This document shows positions 15,621 to 23,931 of a stretch of 64,000 bases of DNA, piece after piece. Made by a program: the position numbers and the translations under genes. The notes below the pieces were generated by a model that did not search any database, was not told the origin of the DNA, and saw only the letters and a list, made by a program, of their open reading frames with translations. Every line of letters starts with the position of its first letter. The stretch's first letter is position 1. Origin of the DNA: Rhodospirillaceae bacterium (lineage in GTDB: Bacteria > Pseudomonadota > Alphaproteobacteria > Bin65); the NCBI GenBank assembly GCA_028819475.1, contig JAPPLJ010000023.1, positions 26,273 to 90,272 of the forward strand. Reading direction: 5' to 3'.

Positions 15621-16405
15621 GTGCGGCTGATCCGGGAGATGAAGAAGACCTGGGCGAGGACCACCAGCGTGATCGAGGTCAGGAACACCAGCGACCCGAT
15701 GGCGTTCACCTGCGGGTCGATATTGCCCTGAACGATCTCGAGGATGATCACCGGCACGGTCTTGTTCAGACCGCTTACGAACCACGCGACCACGAACTCG
15801 TCGAAGGAAACGGCGGCGGTCAGGCAGGCGGCGGAGATAATGGCCGGCCGGCAGAACGGCAGGATGACCGACCGCAGCGCTTTCCACTCGGAAGAGCCCA
15901 GGTTCCAGGCCGCCGCTTCGAGGTTCGGATCGATCTGGTTCAGACGCAGGCGGATGATCGCCATGGCGAAGGGCGCCGTCAGGACGGAGTGGGCGATGAT
16001 AATCGACCAGAGCTGGCCCGACGCCCCGATCCAGGACAGCCAGGCCAGCATGGCGAGCGCCATGATGATCAGGGGAATCGTCGGCGGCAGCAGGATCAGC
16101 GCCAGATACGGCCCCTTGAAGCGGAAGTTGTAGCGATAGTCGGTATAGGCGGTCGCGAAGCCCAGTGTCGTCGCGATAACGGAGGTCGAGAGCGACACGA
16201 CGATCGAGGTGCGGGCGGCCTCGCCGATCTCGGGGTCCGCAAAGATCGTGTCGTACCAGCGGGTGGTGAACGAGCCCAACGGGATCGTGGGAAACCGGTC
16301 CGAGTTGAACGAGAAGACGACCGAAGCGAGGATCGGCGCGAAGATGAAGACGAAGACCAGCAGCAGCCAGCCGAGCAGAAGGGCGGTCGCGATCCGGGCG
16401 CTCAT
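15617..16405 (-). CDS. potC: ABC importer permease, PotC-like
   Basis: 262 residues with about six membrane helices and the EAA loop EAAAWNLGSSEWKALRSVIL (about 168-187). First helix at residues 5-30. The gene overlaps both neighbours by four bases (ATGA), showing tight translational coupling with the second permease and the ATPase. Confidence 0.9.
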   Translation of the reverse strand: MSARIATALLLGWLLLVFVFIFAPILASVVFSFNSDRFPTIPLGSFTTRWYDTIFADPEIGEAARTSIVVSLSTSVIATTLGFATAYTDYRYNFRFKGPYLALILLPPTIPLIIMALAMLAWLSWIGASGQLWSIIIAHSVLTAPFAMAIIRLRLNQIDPNLEAAAWNLGSSEWKALRSVILPFCRPAIISAACLTAAVSFDEFVVAWFVSGLNKTVPVIILEIVQGNIDPQVNAIGSLVFLTSITLVVLAQVFFISRISRT

Positions 16406-17238
16406 GCCGCCGACCTCTTGCGATAGGCCAGCCAGATGGCGGTCGCCGCGATCGCGAAGAGCGTGAGCATCATCATGACGGCGACGACGGCCGCACGCGG
16501 CCATTGCTGACCGGATTTCGTGGTGTCGATGATCAATATCGGCAGCGTCGGCGGTTTGGACCCGCCCAGGTAATAGGGCGCGACGAAGTCGCCGAACGAC
16601 AGGATGAAGCAGAACAGCGCCGCGATGATGAGCCCGGTCATCGCCAGGGGCACGATCACGGCGAACAGCGTGCGCGCGGGCGGGCAGCCCAGGTTGCGCG
16701 CGGCCTGGACCAGGTTCCGGTCGATGTTCGCCAGGGCGATGGTCTGCAGGATTACGACCAGCGGCAACAACAGGGTCAGATAACCGACGATGGTGCCGAC
16801 CGGCGTGTTGAGCAATGTGTACGGGCCAAGGCCGACGGTGCCGAGACCGGCGTTGATCACCCCCGATTCCGCCAGGATCACATACCAGGAGAAGGTGCGC
16901 ACCAGATAGGAGGTGAAGAACGGGATGATGAGAAGAAAGATCGCCCAGCGCCGCGTCGCCTCCGAGACCCGGAAGGCCAGGGCAAAAGCCGCGGGAAATG
17001 CGACCAGCGTCGCCACCACCGTGACCGAGGCCGCCAGGCCCAGCGTGTACCAGTAGCTGTCCCACACATAACCCCGGGTCAGCATCCGCGCCCAGTTCTT
17101 GAGCTCGAACGCCTCCTCCATGCGATAGTTCTTCACCAGGAAGAAACTCATCGCGATCATGAAAAACAGGGGGCCGAGGAAGAAGAGCCCCTGCCACACG
17201 ATGATCGGAAGCCGGAAGGCGAGCGCGAACCGGTTCAT
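16402..17238 (-). CDS. potB: ABC importer permease, PotB-like
   Basis: 278 residues, six predicted membrane helices, and the EAA-type loop with QAARNLGCPPARTLFAVIVP (about 184-203). The ATG at 17238 begins MNRFALAF. It is the first gene after a 147-base spacer that carries a 12-base-pair hairpin separating it from the binding-protein gene. Confidence 0.9.
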   Translation of the reverse strand: MNRFALAFRLPIIVWQGLFFLGPLFFMIAMSFFLVKNYRMEEAFELKNWARMLTRGYVWDSYWYTLGLAASVTVVATLVAFPAAFALAFRVSEATRRWAIFLLIIPFFTSYLVRTFSWYVILAESGVINAGLGTVGLGPYTLLNTPVGTIVGYLTLLLPLVVILQTIALANIDRNLVQAARNLGCPPARTLFAVIVPLAMTGLIIAALFCFILSFGDFVAPYYLGGSKPPTLPILIIDTTKSGQQWPRAAVVAVMMMLTLFAIAATAIWLAYRKRSAA

Positions 17239-17340
17239 GACGCGCGCCCGGACATGCGGAAGGGGCGTTGCGGGTTCAAGGCCGCCACGCCCTGGCCGAA
17301 CCGCCCGCGGATGATCTCGGCGGGCAGCCCCTCAATTGTA

Positions 17341-17372
17341 GCGTCCGGGACCCGGCCGGAGGTCCCGGACGC
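17341..17372 (-). promoter_or_regulatory. Strong intercistronic hairpin between binding protein and permease genes
   Basis: GCGTCCGGGACC / GGTCCCGGACGC with an 8-base loop: a perfect 12-base-pair stem without a T run. Such stems after a periplasmic binding-protein gene commonly stabilise or partly terminate the mRNA so that the binding protein is made in excess; that role is inferred. Confidence 0.75.
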
Positions 17373-17385
17373 GACCGCTCCGAAA

Positions 17386-18534
17386 TCAGGCGTTCTTGTA
17401 TTCGGACCAGAAGTCGTTCCAATCCTCGAGCGACTGTTTGACCGGAATGTTGCGGTAGTGGATGCGGCCGTTCTTGATCAGGGCGATCGGGTCCATCGGG
17501 TTCCCGTTCACCTGGTTGGTCCGCTCGGCCTCTGCCCGATCCGCGGCAACCAGCGCCGCGCGGCCGCCCTTGGTGATGCAGTTGGCAGGATAGGCGGCCA
17601 TCTGGGCCGATTTCACCTGGCCCTCGGGGCTCAGCATGTACTGGATGAATTTCTTGACGATGCCTGCCTTGGACGAGCCCTTGCCGATGCAATAGCTCTC
17701 GGTCCACTGGATGCCGCCCTCCTTCGGAATGACCGAAGCGACCGGTGCACCGTCTTTTTGCAGGACCCCCGTGATCCAGTCGCCGATGCCGCACATGGCC
17801 AGCATCTCGCCGTTCTTCAGGCTGTTGAAGGTGCCGCCGTAGTCGAAGAAACCGCCGACCTGCGGGCGCAGGCTCATGGTGGTCTTCTGCACCGCCTTCC
17901 ATTTCTTGTCGTCGAGATCCCAAAGTCCCGCACCGTTGCCGTTATAGAGGCTCATCATGCCCAGAGTGGGAAGGTGCCAGTCGAAGTGTCCGACCTTGCC
18001 CTTCACCTCGGGCTTCCAGAAGCACTTGTAACTCATCGCTTCTTCGGCCGAGATCGCCTTCGTATTGTAGCTGACGCCCAGGTGCCCGAACCGCACCATC
18101 ATCGAGAACAGCTTGTCGCCGTCCCAGTGTCCCGGGAACTTCGTGAAGTCGTCGTGCAGCATATCGTCGAACGGGTAGTCGTTCGGGTCCAGTGGCTCGA
18201 TGTAGCCGGCCGCGTTCAACTGCTGCACGAACTCGGCGTCCGAGAGGATGACATCGTAGGTGCCCGGGGGCGACTGGGCGATCAGCGCCAGCATGTTGTC
18301 GCCACCGGCGTAATATTTGGGCTTGAACTTCACATTGTTGGCTTTCTCGAAAGCGCCGACAATGTCGGGCTCGCCATGACCGTACCATGCGAGCATGTTG
18401 ACCTCGGTCGGCGCCGCCGATGCCCGGCTGACGACATACGGCGCCGCCAGCGCACCGCCGACCGCAGCCGCTGTTCCATGCAGAAACCGCCGGCGGGTGA
18501 CGAGGGTTCTCGAGCTTGGATTTCGCTCTGACAT
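17386..18534 (-). CDS. Periplasmic substrate-binding protein, PotD-like, Tat-exported
   Basis: 382 residues. A twin-arginine signal TRRRFLHG followed by an alanine-rich hydrophobic stretch and the cleavage-like ASA (about 10-40). The mature part has the PotD/PotF layout (NMLAWYGHGEPDIV, LSDAEFVQQL, FSMMVRFGHLGVSYNT). ATG at 18534 is preferred over an earlier in-frame start because AGGAGA lies 6-12 bases upstream. It is the first gene of the importer operon and should deliver substrate to the permeases. Confidence 0.88.
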   Translation of the reverse strand: MSERNPSSRTLVTRRRFLHGTAAAVGGALAAPYVVSRASAAPTEVNMLAWYGHGEPDIVGAFEKANNVKFKPKYYAGGDNMLALIAQSPPGTYDVILSDAEFVQQLNAAGYIEPLDPNDYPFDDMLHDDFTKFPGHWDGDKLFSMMVRFGHLGVSYNTKAISAEEAMSYKCFWKPEVKGKVGHFDWHLPTLGMMSLYNGNGAGLWDLDDKKWKAVQKTTMSLRPQVGGFFDYGGTFNSLKNGEMLAMCGIGDWITGVLQKDGAPVASVIPKEGGIQWTESYCIGKGSSKAGIVKKFIQYMLSPEGQVKSAQMAAYPANCITKGGRAALVAADRAEAERTNQVNGNPMDPIALIKNGRIHYRNIPVKQSLEDWNDFWSEYKNA

Positions 18535-18746
18535 ATCGCCATCTCCTGTCTGATTCGTTGGAGGCACCGATACAACCCGCTACGAATGTTGGTAACGACG
18601 GAACCTCCTTTGTTGCAGGATATGGGCGACCCTTGTATTCTAATAATTTATTGTCCTAATGCTGCCATTAAGGACATTTATGATATTCCGGCCGGGCCCC
18701 GATTTCGGTATCCCGTTAGCGAATCGGGGCCGCTGTCGGGGCGGCC

Positions 18747-19673
18747 CTAGCGGCGCTCGGCCCGTCTGAAATCCGGTTCTCCGGCGTCGTCCAGGCTGGA
18801 GATGATGTGGTTGACCAGGCGAACGCCGGCCTCGGTCTGGCGGGGGTGCTTGTAGTAGAGGCCGACCCGGATATCGGCGAGCGCGGGGAAACCGTCCCGC
18901 TTCGACAATATCTTCATGCCGTCGAGAAAGGTCCTGTTGGTCAGCGCGCTCACGCCCAGCCCGGCCAGAACGGCGTTCTGAAGACCGGATATGCCGGGGC
19001 TGCAATAGGCGACCTGCCAGTCGCGCTGAGCCGAATTCAGGGCCTGCATGATCCGGTTCCGGTACTCGCAGCCCTCCGGGTGCACGACGATCGGAAGCGG
19101 TTGCCTCTTGTGTACGGTGCTTTTCGCGGCGGTCACCCAGATCGGCCGTTCCACCCACGCCCTGGCAAGGTACTGGGCAACCCCCTCGCTCGTCATGGCG
19201 ATGACGATGTCGAGCTCGTCCTTCCTGAGATCGTCGAGAAGTTCGCGGCTCAACTCGCAGCGGATCTCCAGCCTGACCTCCGGGTGGCCGGCGGCATACT
19301 CGGTCATCATTCTCTGAAGAAACGCCACCGCATAGTCGGTCGGCAGTCCGACCCGGAGCGTTCCCGCGGCGTTCCGGCTTGTGAACCGGGCGACCGCTTC
19401 GTCGTTCAGGCAAAGGATCTGGCGCGCATAAACGGCCAGCATTTCTCCCTGCTCGGTCAGCTGCAGGTTGCGGCCGACCAGATGAACGAGCTTGGCGTCG
19501 ACCATCTGCTCGAGGCGGCGCATCTGCAGGCTGATCGCGGGCTGCGTCCGCCCCAGGACCGTGCCGGCCTTGGTGAAGCCGCCGAGGTCGATGACCGTAA
19601 CGAAGGTGCGGAGCAGTTCGGTCGGAAGGTTCGGATTGCCCAGGACTGCCTCCCGGCATGATTTGGCGTGCAA
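18747..19673 (-). CDS. LysR-family transcriptional regulator
   Basis: 308 residues. N-terminal winged helix-turn-helix: LLRTFVTVIDLGGFTKAG then RTQPAISLQMRRLEQ (about 20-55). The rest is the two-lobed effector domain. It is divergent from the creatininase gene (start 19762), with an 88-base shared spacer, and lies upstream of the importer operon on the same strand. It is the obvious candidate activator for the creatinine locus, with creatinine, creatine or a product as inducer (inference). Confidence 0.9.
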   Translation of the reverse strand: MHAKSCREAVLGNPNLPTELLRTFVTVIDLGGFTKAGTVLGRTQPAISLQMRRLEQMVDAKLVHLVGRNLQLTEQGEMLAVYARQILCLNDEAVARFTSRNAAGTLRVGLPTDYAVAFLQRMMTEYAAGHPEVRLEIRCELSRELLDDLRKDELDIVIAMTSEGVAQYLARAWVERPIWVTAAKSTVHKRQPLPIVVHPEGCEYRNRIMQALNSAQRDWQVAYCSPGISGLQNAVLAGLGVSALTNRTFLDGMKILSKRDGFPALADIRVGLYYKHPRQTEAGVRLVNHIISSLDDAGEPDFRRAERR

Positions 19674-19761
19674 ATGAACTTATAAGAACTATAAATTTCG
19701 GTGATCGATTTCTCAAGCCTATCCTTGCCGGCGTCGGCGTGTCGATGTGCAGGGATGATCG

Positions 19762-20568
19762 ATGTCAGGGCAAAGCGTATTCGCCTACGAGCTGACGTGG
19801 CCCGAATACGACCGTCTCGTGCGCGGCGGGGACACGCCCATGGTGATCCCCGTCGGCGCGCTCGAACAGCACGGCCACCATATGCCGATGCATGTGGATG
19901 TGCTCCTGCCGAACGAGTTCGCGCGGCGCGTCGCGGAGAAGGTCGGTGCGCTGGTCGCCCAGCCTTTCACCTACGGCTACAAGTCCCATCCGAAATCCGG
20001 CGGCGGCAACCATCTGCCGGGCACGACCAGCCTCGACGGCGCCACGCTGGTGAGCGCCCTGAAGGACGTGATCAAGGAGTTCGTGCGCCACGGGGTCCGC
20101 AAGCTGGCGATCATGAACGGGCACTATGAGAATTCCTGGTTCATCGTCGAAGGTGTGGACATTGCGCTGCGCGAATTGCGCTGGGACGGGATCCGGGACG
20201 TGAAAATCGTCGTCCTGTCGTACTGGGACTTCGTCACCGACGCGACGATCGAGCAGCTCTACCCCGACGGTTTCACGGGCTGGGATCTGGAACACGGCGG
20301 CGTCCTGGAGACATCGCTGATGCTGACGCTCTTTCCGGACCTCGTTCAAATGGACAAGATGGTCGATCACGCGCCGGCGAGCTTTCCGCCCTACGACGTC
20401 TATCCGGTCAACCCGGACTGGATCCCGGCCAGCGGAACGCTCTCCTCGCCGAAGAATGCGAGCAAGGAAAAGGGCGACATACTGCTTGAGGTCTGCACCA
20501 GGGGCATCGTCGAGGCCCTGACCGCGGAGTTCGCCCTCGAGCCGAAGGCAAGAGCCTCAACCGCCTGA
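19762..20568 (+). CDS. crnA: Creatininase (creatinine amidohydrolase)
   Basis: 268 residues, metal-dependent, expected to open the creatinine ring to give creatine. Residues match true creatininases over the full length: PVGALEQHGHHMPMHVDVLL (metal ligands Glu and His), YGYKSHPKSGGGNHLPGTTS, NGHYENSWF and LEHGGVLETSLM. The Ser/Gly-rich loop and the Trp after the fourth metal ligand follow the creatininase subgroup, rather than the broader family of mycofactocin or aminopyrimidine enzymes. It is divergent from LysR and convergent with creatinase. Confidence 0.92.
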   Translation: MSGQSVFAYELTWPEYDRLVRGGDTPMVIPVGALEQHGHHMPMHVDVLLPNEFARRVAEKVGALVAQPFTYGYKSHPKSGGGNHLPGTTSLDGATLVSALKDVIKEFVRHGVRKLAIMNGHYENSWFIVEGVDIALRELRWDGIRDVKIVVLSYWDFVTDATIEQLYPDGFTGWDLEHGGVLETSLMLTLFPDLVQMDKMVDHAPASFPPYDVYPVNPDWIPASGTLSSPKNASKEKGDILLEVCTRGIVEALTAEFALEPKARASTA

Positions 20569-20591
20569 AGCCGCGAGCGCGCTGCGGCTTC
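20567..20591. terminator. Hairpin between convergent creatininase and creatinase genes
   Basis: GAAGCCGC / GCGGCTTC with a 9-base loop, starting inside the creatininase stop codon. It has no T run, but it lies between two convergent genes where a bidirectional stop is expected. Confidence 0.5.
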
Positions 20592-20679
20592 GATGGCGGG
20601 GTTCCGGCCGCCGTCGCGGGCGCCATGTCCTGCAAGCCGCGCATGCACCGGCTCCCGGCGCCGCGCCTTGTCCGGGAAT

Positions 20680-21894
20680 TCAGTTCCGGATGATGTTGTG
20701 TTCCGGGCCGAAGGGGAAGCCGGTGATGTTCTCGGCGCCGTCTTCGGTCACGACCAGGATGTCGTGCTCCCGGTAGCCGCCGGCGCCGGGCGCGCCCTCC
20801 GGAACCATGATCATCGGCTCCATCGACACGACCATGCCGGGTTTGAGCACCGTCTCCACGTCCTCGCGCAGCTCCACCCCGGCTTCGCGGCCGTAGTAGT
20901 GGCAAAGCACCCCGAAGGAGTGGCCATAGCCGAATGAACGGTATTTGAGCAGGTCGTGGCTCCGGTAGATCTCGTTGAGTTCCTTCGCGATCTCGCCGCA
21001 GCGCGCACCGGGCCCGATCAGCGCGAGTCCGGCGCGGTGGACGTCGCAGTTGATCTCCCACAAGCGCAGATGCTCGTCCGAGGCGCGGTCGCAGAACAAC
21101 GTGCGCTCCAGCGCCGTGTAATAGCCGAAGATCATCGGGAAGCAGTTGAGGCTCAGGATGTCCCCCGGCCGGATGACCCGGTTGGTGACCGGATTGTGCG
21201 CCCCGTCGGTGTTGATGCCGGACTGGAACCAGGTCCAGGTGTCCATCAGCTCGACGAAGGGGAAGCTCCTTGCGATTTCCCGTATCATCGCGTTGGTGGA
21301 GGCGATCGCCACTTCGTGCTCGGGCACGCCGGCCTTGATCGTCTCGGCGCAGGCCCAGCCGCCCACGTCGCAAATTCGCGCGCCCTCCCTGATGAGCGCG
21401 ATCTCTTCGTCGGACTTGACGGTCCGCGTCCACATGGATTGCGCGCCGGCGTCGACGAACTCGACGCCCGGAAGCGCTTCTTCCAGTTGCCGCCGGTAGT
21501 CGAGATGGATGTGATCGAACTCGATGCCGAGGCGCTTGACCCCGTCGGTGAGTTGCCGGATGGCGCGGAAGAAGTTGTCGCGCCGCCAGTCGGTGTAGGT
21601 GATGTTGCGGCCGAAGCCGCGGCGCCAGGGCTGCCCGCCGTCGATTCCGGCGGAGATCGTCGTCGCCGTCTCCTGGTCGATGACGAGGCCGTATTTGCGG
21701 CCGAAATAGCAGTAGAGCCAGCCGGAATAGTAGTTGATGCAGTGGTGGGAGGTGAACAGAACGGCATCGACATCGTTGTCCGCCATCCAGGGGCGAATCG
21801 AGTCCTGACGCCGCTGCATTTCGGCGTCCGAAAACGGGGAATACTCCTTCTCGCCGTTGTGCCACTCCATGACGTGCAACATGTCGTCAGACAT
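20680..21894 (-). CDS. Creatinase (creatine amidinohydrolase)
   Basis: 404 residues of the pita-bread M24 fold; converts creatine to sarcosine and urea. Diagnostic stretches include SHHCINYYSGWLYCYFGRKY (about 58-77), FQSGINTDGAHNPVTNRV (about 224-241) with the catalytic His, FGYGHSFGVLCHYYGREAG and VSMEPMIMVPEGAPGAGGY. These fit creatinase rather than metal-dependent aminopeptidases or prolidases. ATG at 21894 follows GGAGGATAGCC. No sarcosine oxidase or dehydrogenase gene is visible nearby, so the next step must be encoded elsewhere. Confidence 0.92.
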   Translation of the reverse strand: MSDDMLHVMEWHNGEKEYSPFSDAEMQRRQDSIRPWMADNDVDAVLFTSHHCINYYSGWLYCYFGRKYGLVIDQETATTISAGIDGGQPWRRGFGRNITYTDWRRDNFFRAIRQLTDGVKRLGIEFDHIHLDYRRQLEEALPGVEFVDAGAQSMWTRTVKSDEEIALIREGARICDVGGWACAETIKAGVPEHEVAIASTNAMIREIARSFPFVELMDTWTWFQSGINTDGAHNPVTNRVIRPGDILSLNCFPMIFGYYTALERTLFCDRASDEHLRLWEINCDVHRAGLALIGPGARCGEIAKELNEIYRSHDLLKYRSFGYGHSFGVLCHYYGREAGVELREDVETVLKPGMVVSMEPMIMVPEGAPGAGGYREHDILVVTEDGAENITGFPFGPEHNIIRN

Positions 21895-22169
21895 GGCTAT
21901 CCTCCGTCGTTTCCCCGGATACATCGCGACCGGCGGCCGGGCGGAATACTAGTGCGCCGACATGCATCAGATAAATTTATTCCTGAAATGATTGCATAAG
22001 CGAATGACATGAAAACCCTTCAACTCCCCGCTGCCTCCATACCCCAGCGGCAGCGGACTTGTGCCCCGCGCGCAACGGCACGCGGTCCGGGCGCGGCGCC
22101 CGAAGCCCGATAGTCTCGCTAGCATCATCGATGCGGTTCCGGAGACGGACTCAGACCGTAAGCGATGGA
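21895..22169. other. Creatinase upstream region
   Basis: No gene is supported. The first 100 bases are relatively AT-rich (ATAAATTTATTC) and probably hold the creatinase promoter. Confidence 0.5.
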
Positions 22170-23533
22170 GTGGACGCCCCTCCCGACGGCATCGCAATGT
22201 GCCAAGTTGACGGTGTCGTAAACGCCAAGAGAGGAAAGGGGCGTCCATGGAACAGGTTAGCATGATCGGGGTCGATCTGGCGAAGAACAGCTTTCAGCTT
22301 CACGGTGCGCGGCCCGATGGATCGGTTGCGTTCCGGAAGAAGCTGAGCCGGGCGAAGATGCTGGAGTTTCTGGATTCGCAGCCGCGCTGCGCGGTGGTGA
22401 TGGAGGCCTGCGCCAGCGCTCATTACTGGGGGCGGGAGATCGGCGCTCTGGGCCACTCGGTGAGGCTGATTCCCCCGCAATATGCCAAGCCCTACGTCAA
22501 GCGTCAGAAGAACGACGCCGCGGATGCCGAGGCGATCTGCGAGGCGGCGTCGCGTCCGACGATGAGTTTCGTTGCGGTCAAGACGGCGGAGCAGCAGGGT
22601 CGGGTGATGCTGTTCCGAACCCGCGATTTGCTGGTGCGCCAGCGCACCCAGACGATCAACGCGCTGCGCGGCCATCTGGCGGAGTTCGGCGTGGTTGCGG
22701 CCCAGGGTCCCGCTCATGTCGACCGCCTGGCGTTGGCGCTCGAGGATCCGGACTCGGGCCTGCCGGACGCGGTCCGCGAGTTGGGCAGCCTGCTGTTCGA
22801 ACAGGTCGCCGGCTTCAACGCGAAGATCGAGGGCCTGGAGAAGGAAATCCATGCGAGCGCGCGGCAGGATGCTGAGGCGCGGCGCCTGATGAGCGTGCCG
22901 GGAATCGGCCCGATCACGGCGATGGCAATCCAGGCTTTCGCACCGCCGATGGAGGGCTTCCGGCGCGGCCGGGACTTCGCCGCCTGGCTCGGCCTGGTGC
23001 CGCGCCAGCACTCGACCGGTGGCAAGCCGCGGCTGGGCAAGATATCGAAGATGGGCCAGCGCGACTTGAGACGGCTCTTGATCACGGGCGCGATGGCGGT
23101 CGTCCGCTGGGCGGTTCGGCGGGGCCGGACGAGCGACCCGTGGCTCGCCAGGATGCTGATGCGCAAACCGCGCATGCTGGTCGCCGTGGCGCTGGCCAAC
23201 CGGATGGCGCGCATCGTGTGGGCGCTGATGACGAAGAAGGAGAGTTACCGAGCTCCCGCAGCCGCTTGAGAGGCGGCAAAGCGGGTAGCTGTCGGGGACG
23301 CGGGCAGGTCTTAGGAAAGGCAAGGGCAAACGGTCAATCGAGACGGGATCGGGAAAACCAGCTTCCGGATGCGGAGCTTTCGAGCTCGCGTAAGCGATAT
23401 GGACCCGGTCCGCGCATCTCCATGAGGGCCCGCGGCGTGTGACGTGCCGCATTGAGAGGCCGGACACACGACAGCACCTGACCGCATGCGCTGAGCCGAC
23501 CGAAGAAAATGCTTGCGTCAAACGGGGCGTCCA
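22170..23533 (+). mobile_element. IS110-family insertion sequence
   Basis: Bounded on the left by GTGGACGCCCC (22170-22180) and on the right by its reverse complement GGGGCGTCCAC (23524-23534). A third copy, inverted relative to the left one, is at 22238-22246 directly before the transposase start. The ends are estimates from these motifs, because IS110 members make no target duplication. The 23270-23523 tail holds no gene. Confidence 0.7.
22247..23269 (+). CDS. IS110-family transposase
   Basis: 340 residues. N-terminal RuvC-like DEDD domain: GVDLAKNSFQLHG (first Asp near 9), MEACASAHYW (Glu near 54) and KNDAADAEAICEA (Asp pair near 93). C-terminal transposase domain with SVPGIGPITAMAIQAF (about 215-230) and the Ser-containing RQHSTGGKPRLGKISKMG (about 253-270). 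Length and both domains are intact. IS110 elements of this type can use RNA encoded in their noncoding ends; a bridge-type RNA here was not traced. Confidence 0.92.
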   Translation: MEQVSMIGVDLAKNSFQLHGARPDGSVAFRKKLSRAKMLEFLDSQPRCAVVMEACASAHYWGREIGALGHSVRLIPPQYAKPYVKRQKNDAADAEAICEAASRPTMSFVAVKTAEQQGRVMLFRTRDLLVRQRTQTINALRGHLAEFGVVAAQGPAHVDRLALALEDPDSGLPDAVRELGSLLFEQVAGFNAKIEGLEKEIHASARQDAEARRLMSVPGIGPITAMAIQAFAPPMEGFRRGRDFAAWLGLVPRQHSTGGKPRLGKISKMGQRDLRRLLITGAMAVVRWAVRRGRTSDPWLARMLMRKPRMLVAVALANRMARIVWALMTKKESYRAPAAA

Positions 23534-23787
23534 CACACGACGCCCTTTTGCCATTGCACCCTCTACCGCGCCATCCCCAGGTTGAATTCGGCGAGGCGGC
23601 GGTCGAGGTCGGTGGGCAAGGCGGTGAGGTCGCCTTCTCCTGCAGGATCCTAGCGCATTCCAGCGCCCGGTTCGTCAAGGCCTGTCACCGGGAAATGATT
23701 AAGACTTTCTTCGACGGCAATGTCAGCGCATCCGCCCATTTCGGCAGGGCCCCGCCTTCGGTGCAGTCATGTTCTACAGGTAGAGTC
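23534..23787. other. Spacer between IS and intron
   Basis: A minus-strand frame ends LTALPTDLDRRLAEFNLGMA then Arg and stop, which could be the tail of a gene cut by the neighbouring elements. I do not recognise it. Confidence 0.4.
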
Positions 23788-23886
23788 GAGGACTGGCGCG
23801 CCAGTTGTAGGGTCCCGTGGCAGTTCCGTCGCTTTCGCTCCGGGCCTCAGTCCGGCTCCCGTGACCGCGTTTCCAGTCCCCGCTCA

Positions 23887-23923
<37 letters not shown>

Positions 23924-23931
23924 GGACGAGA

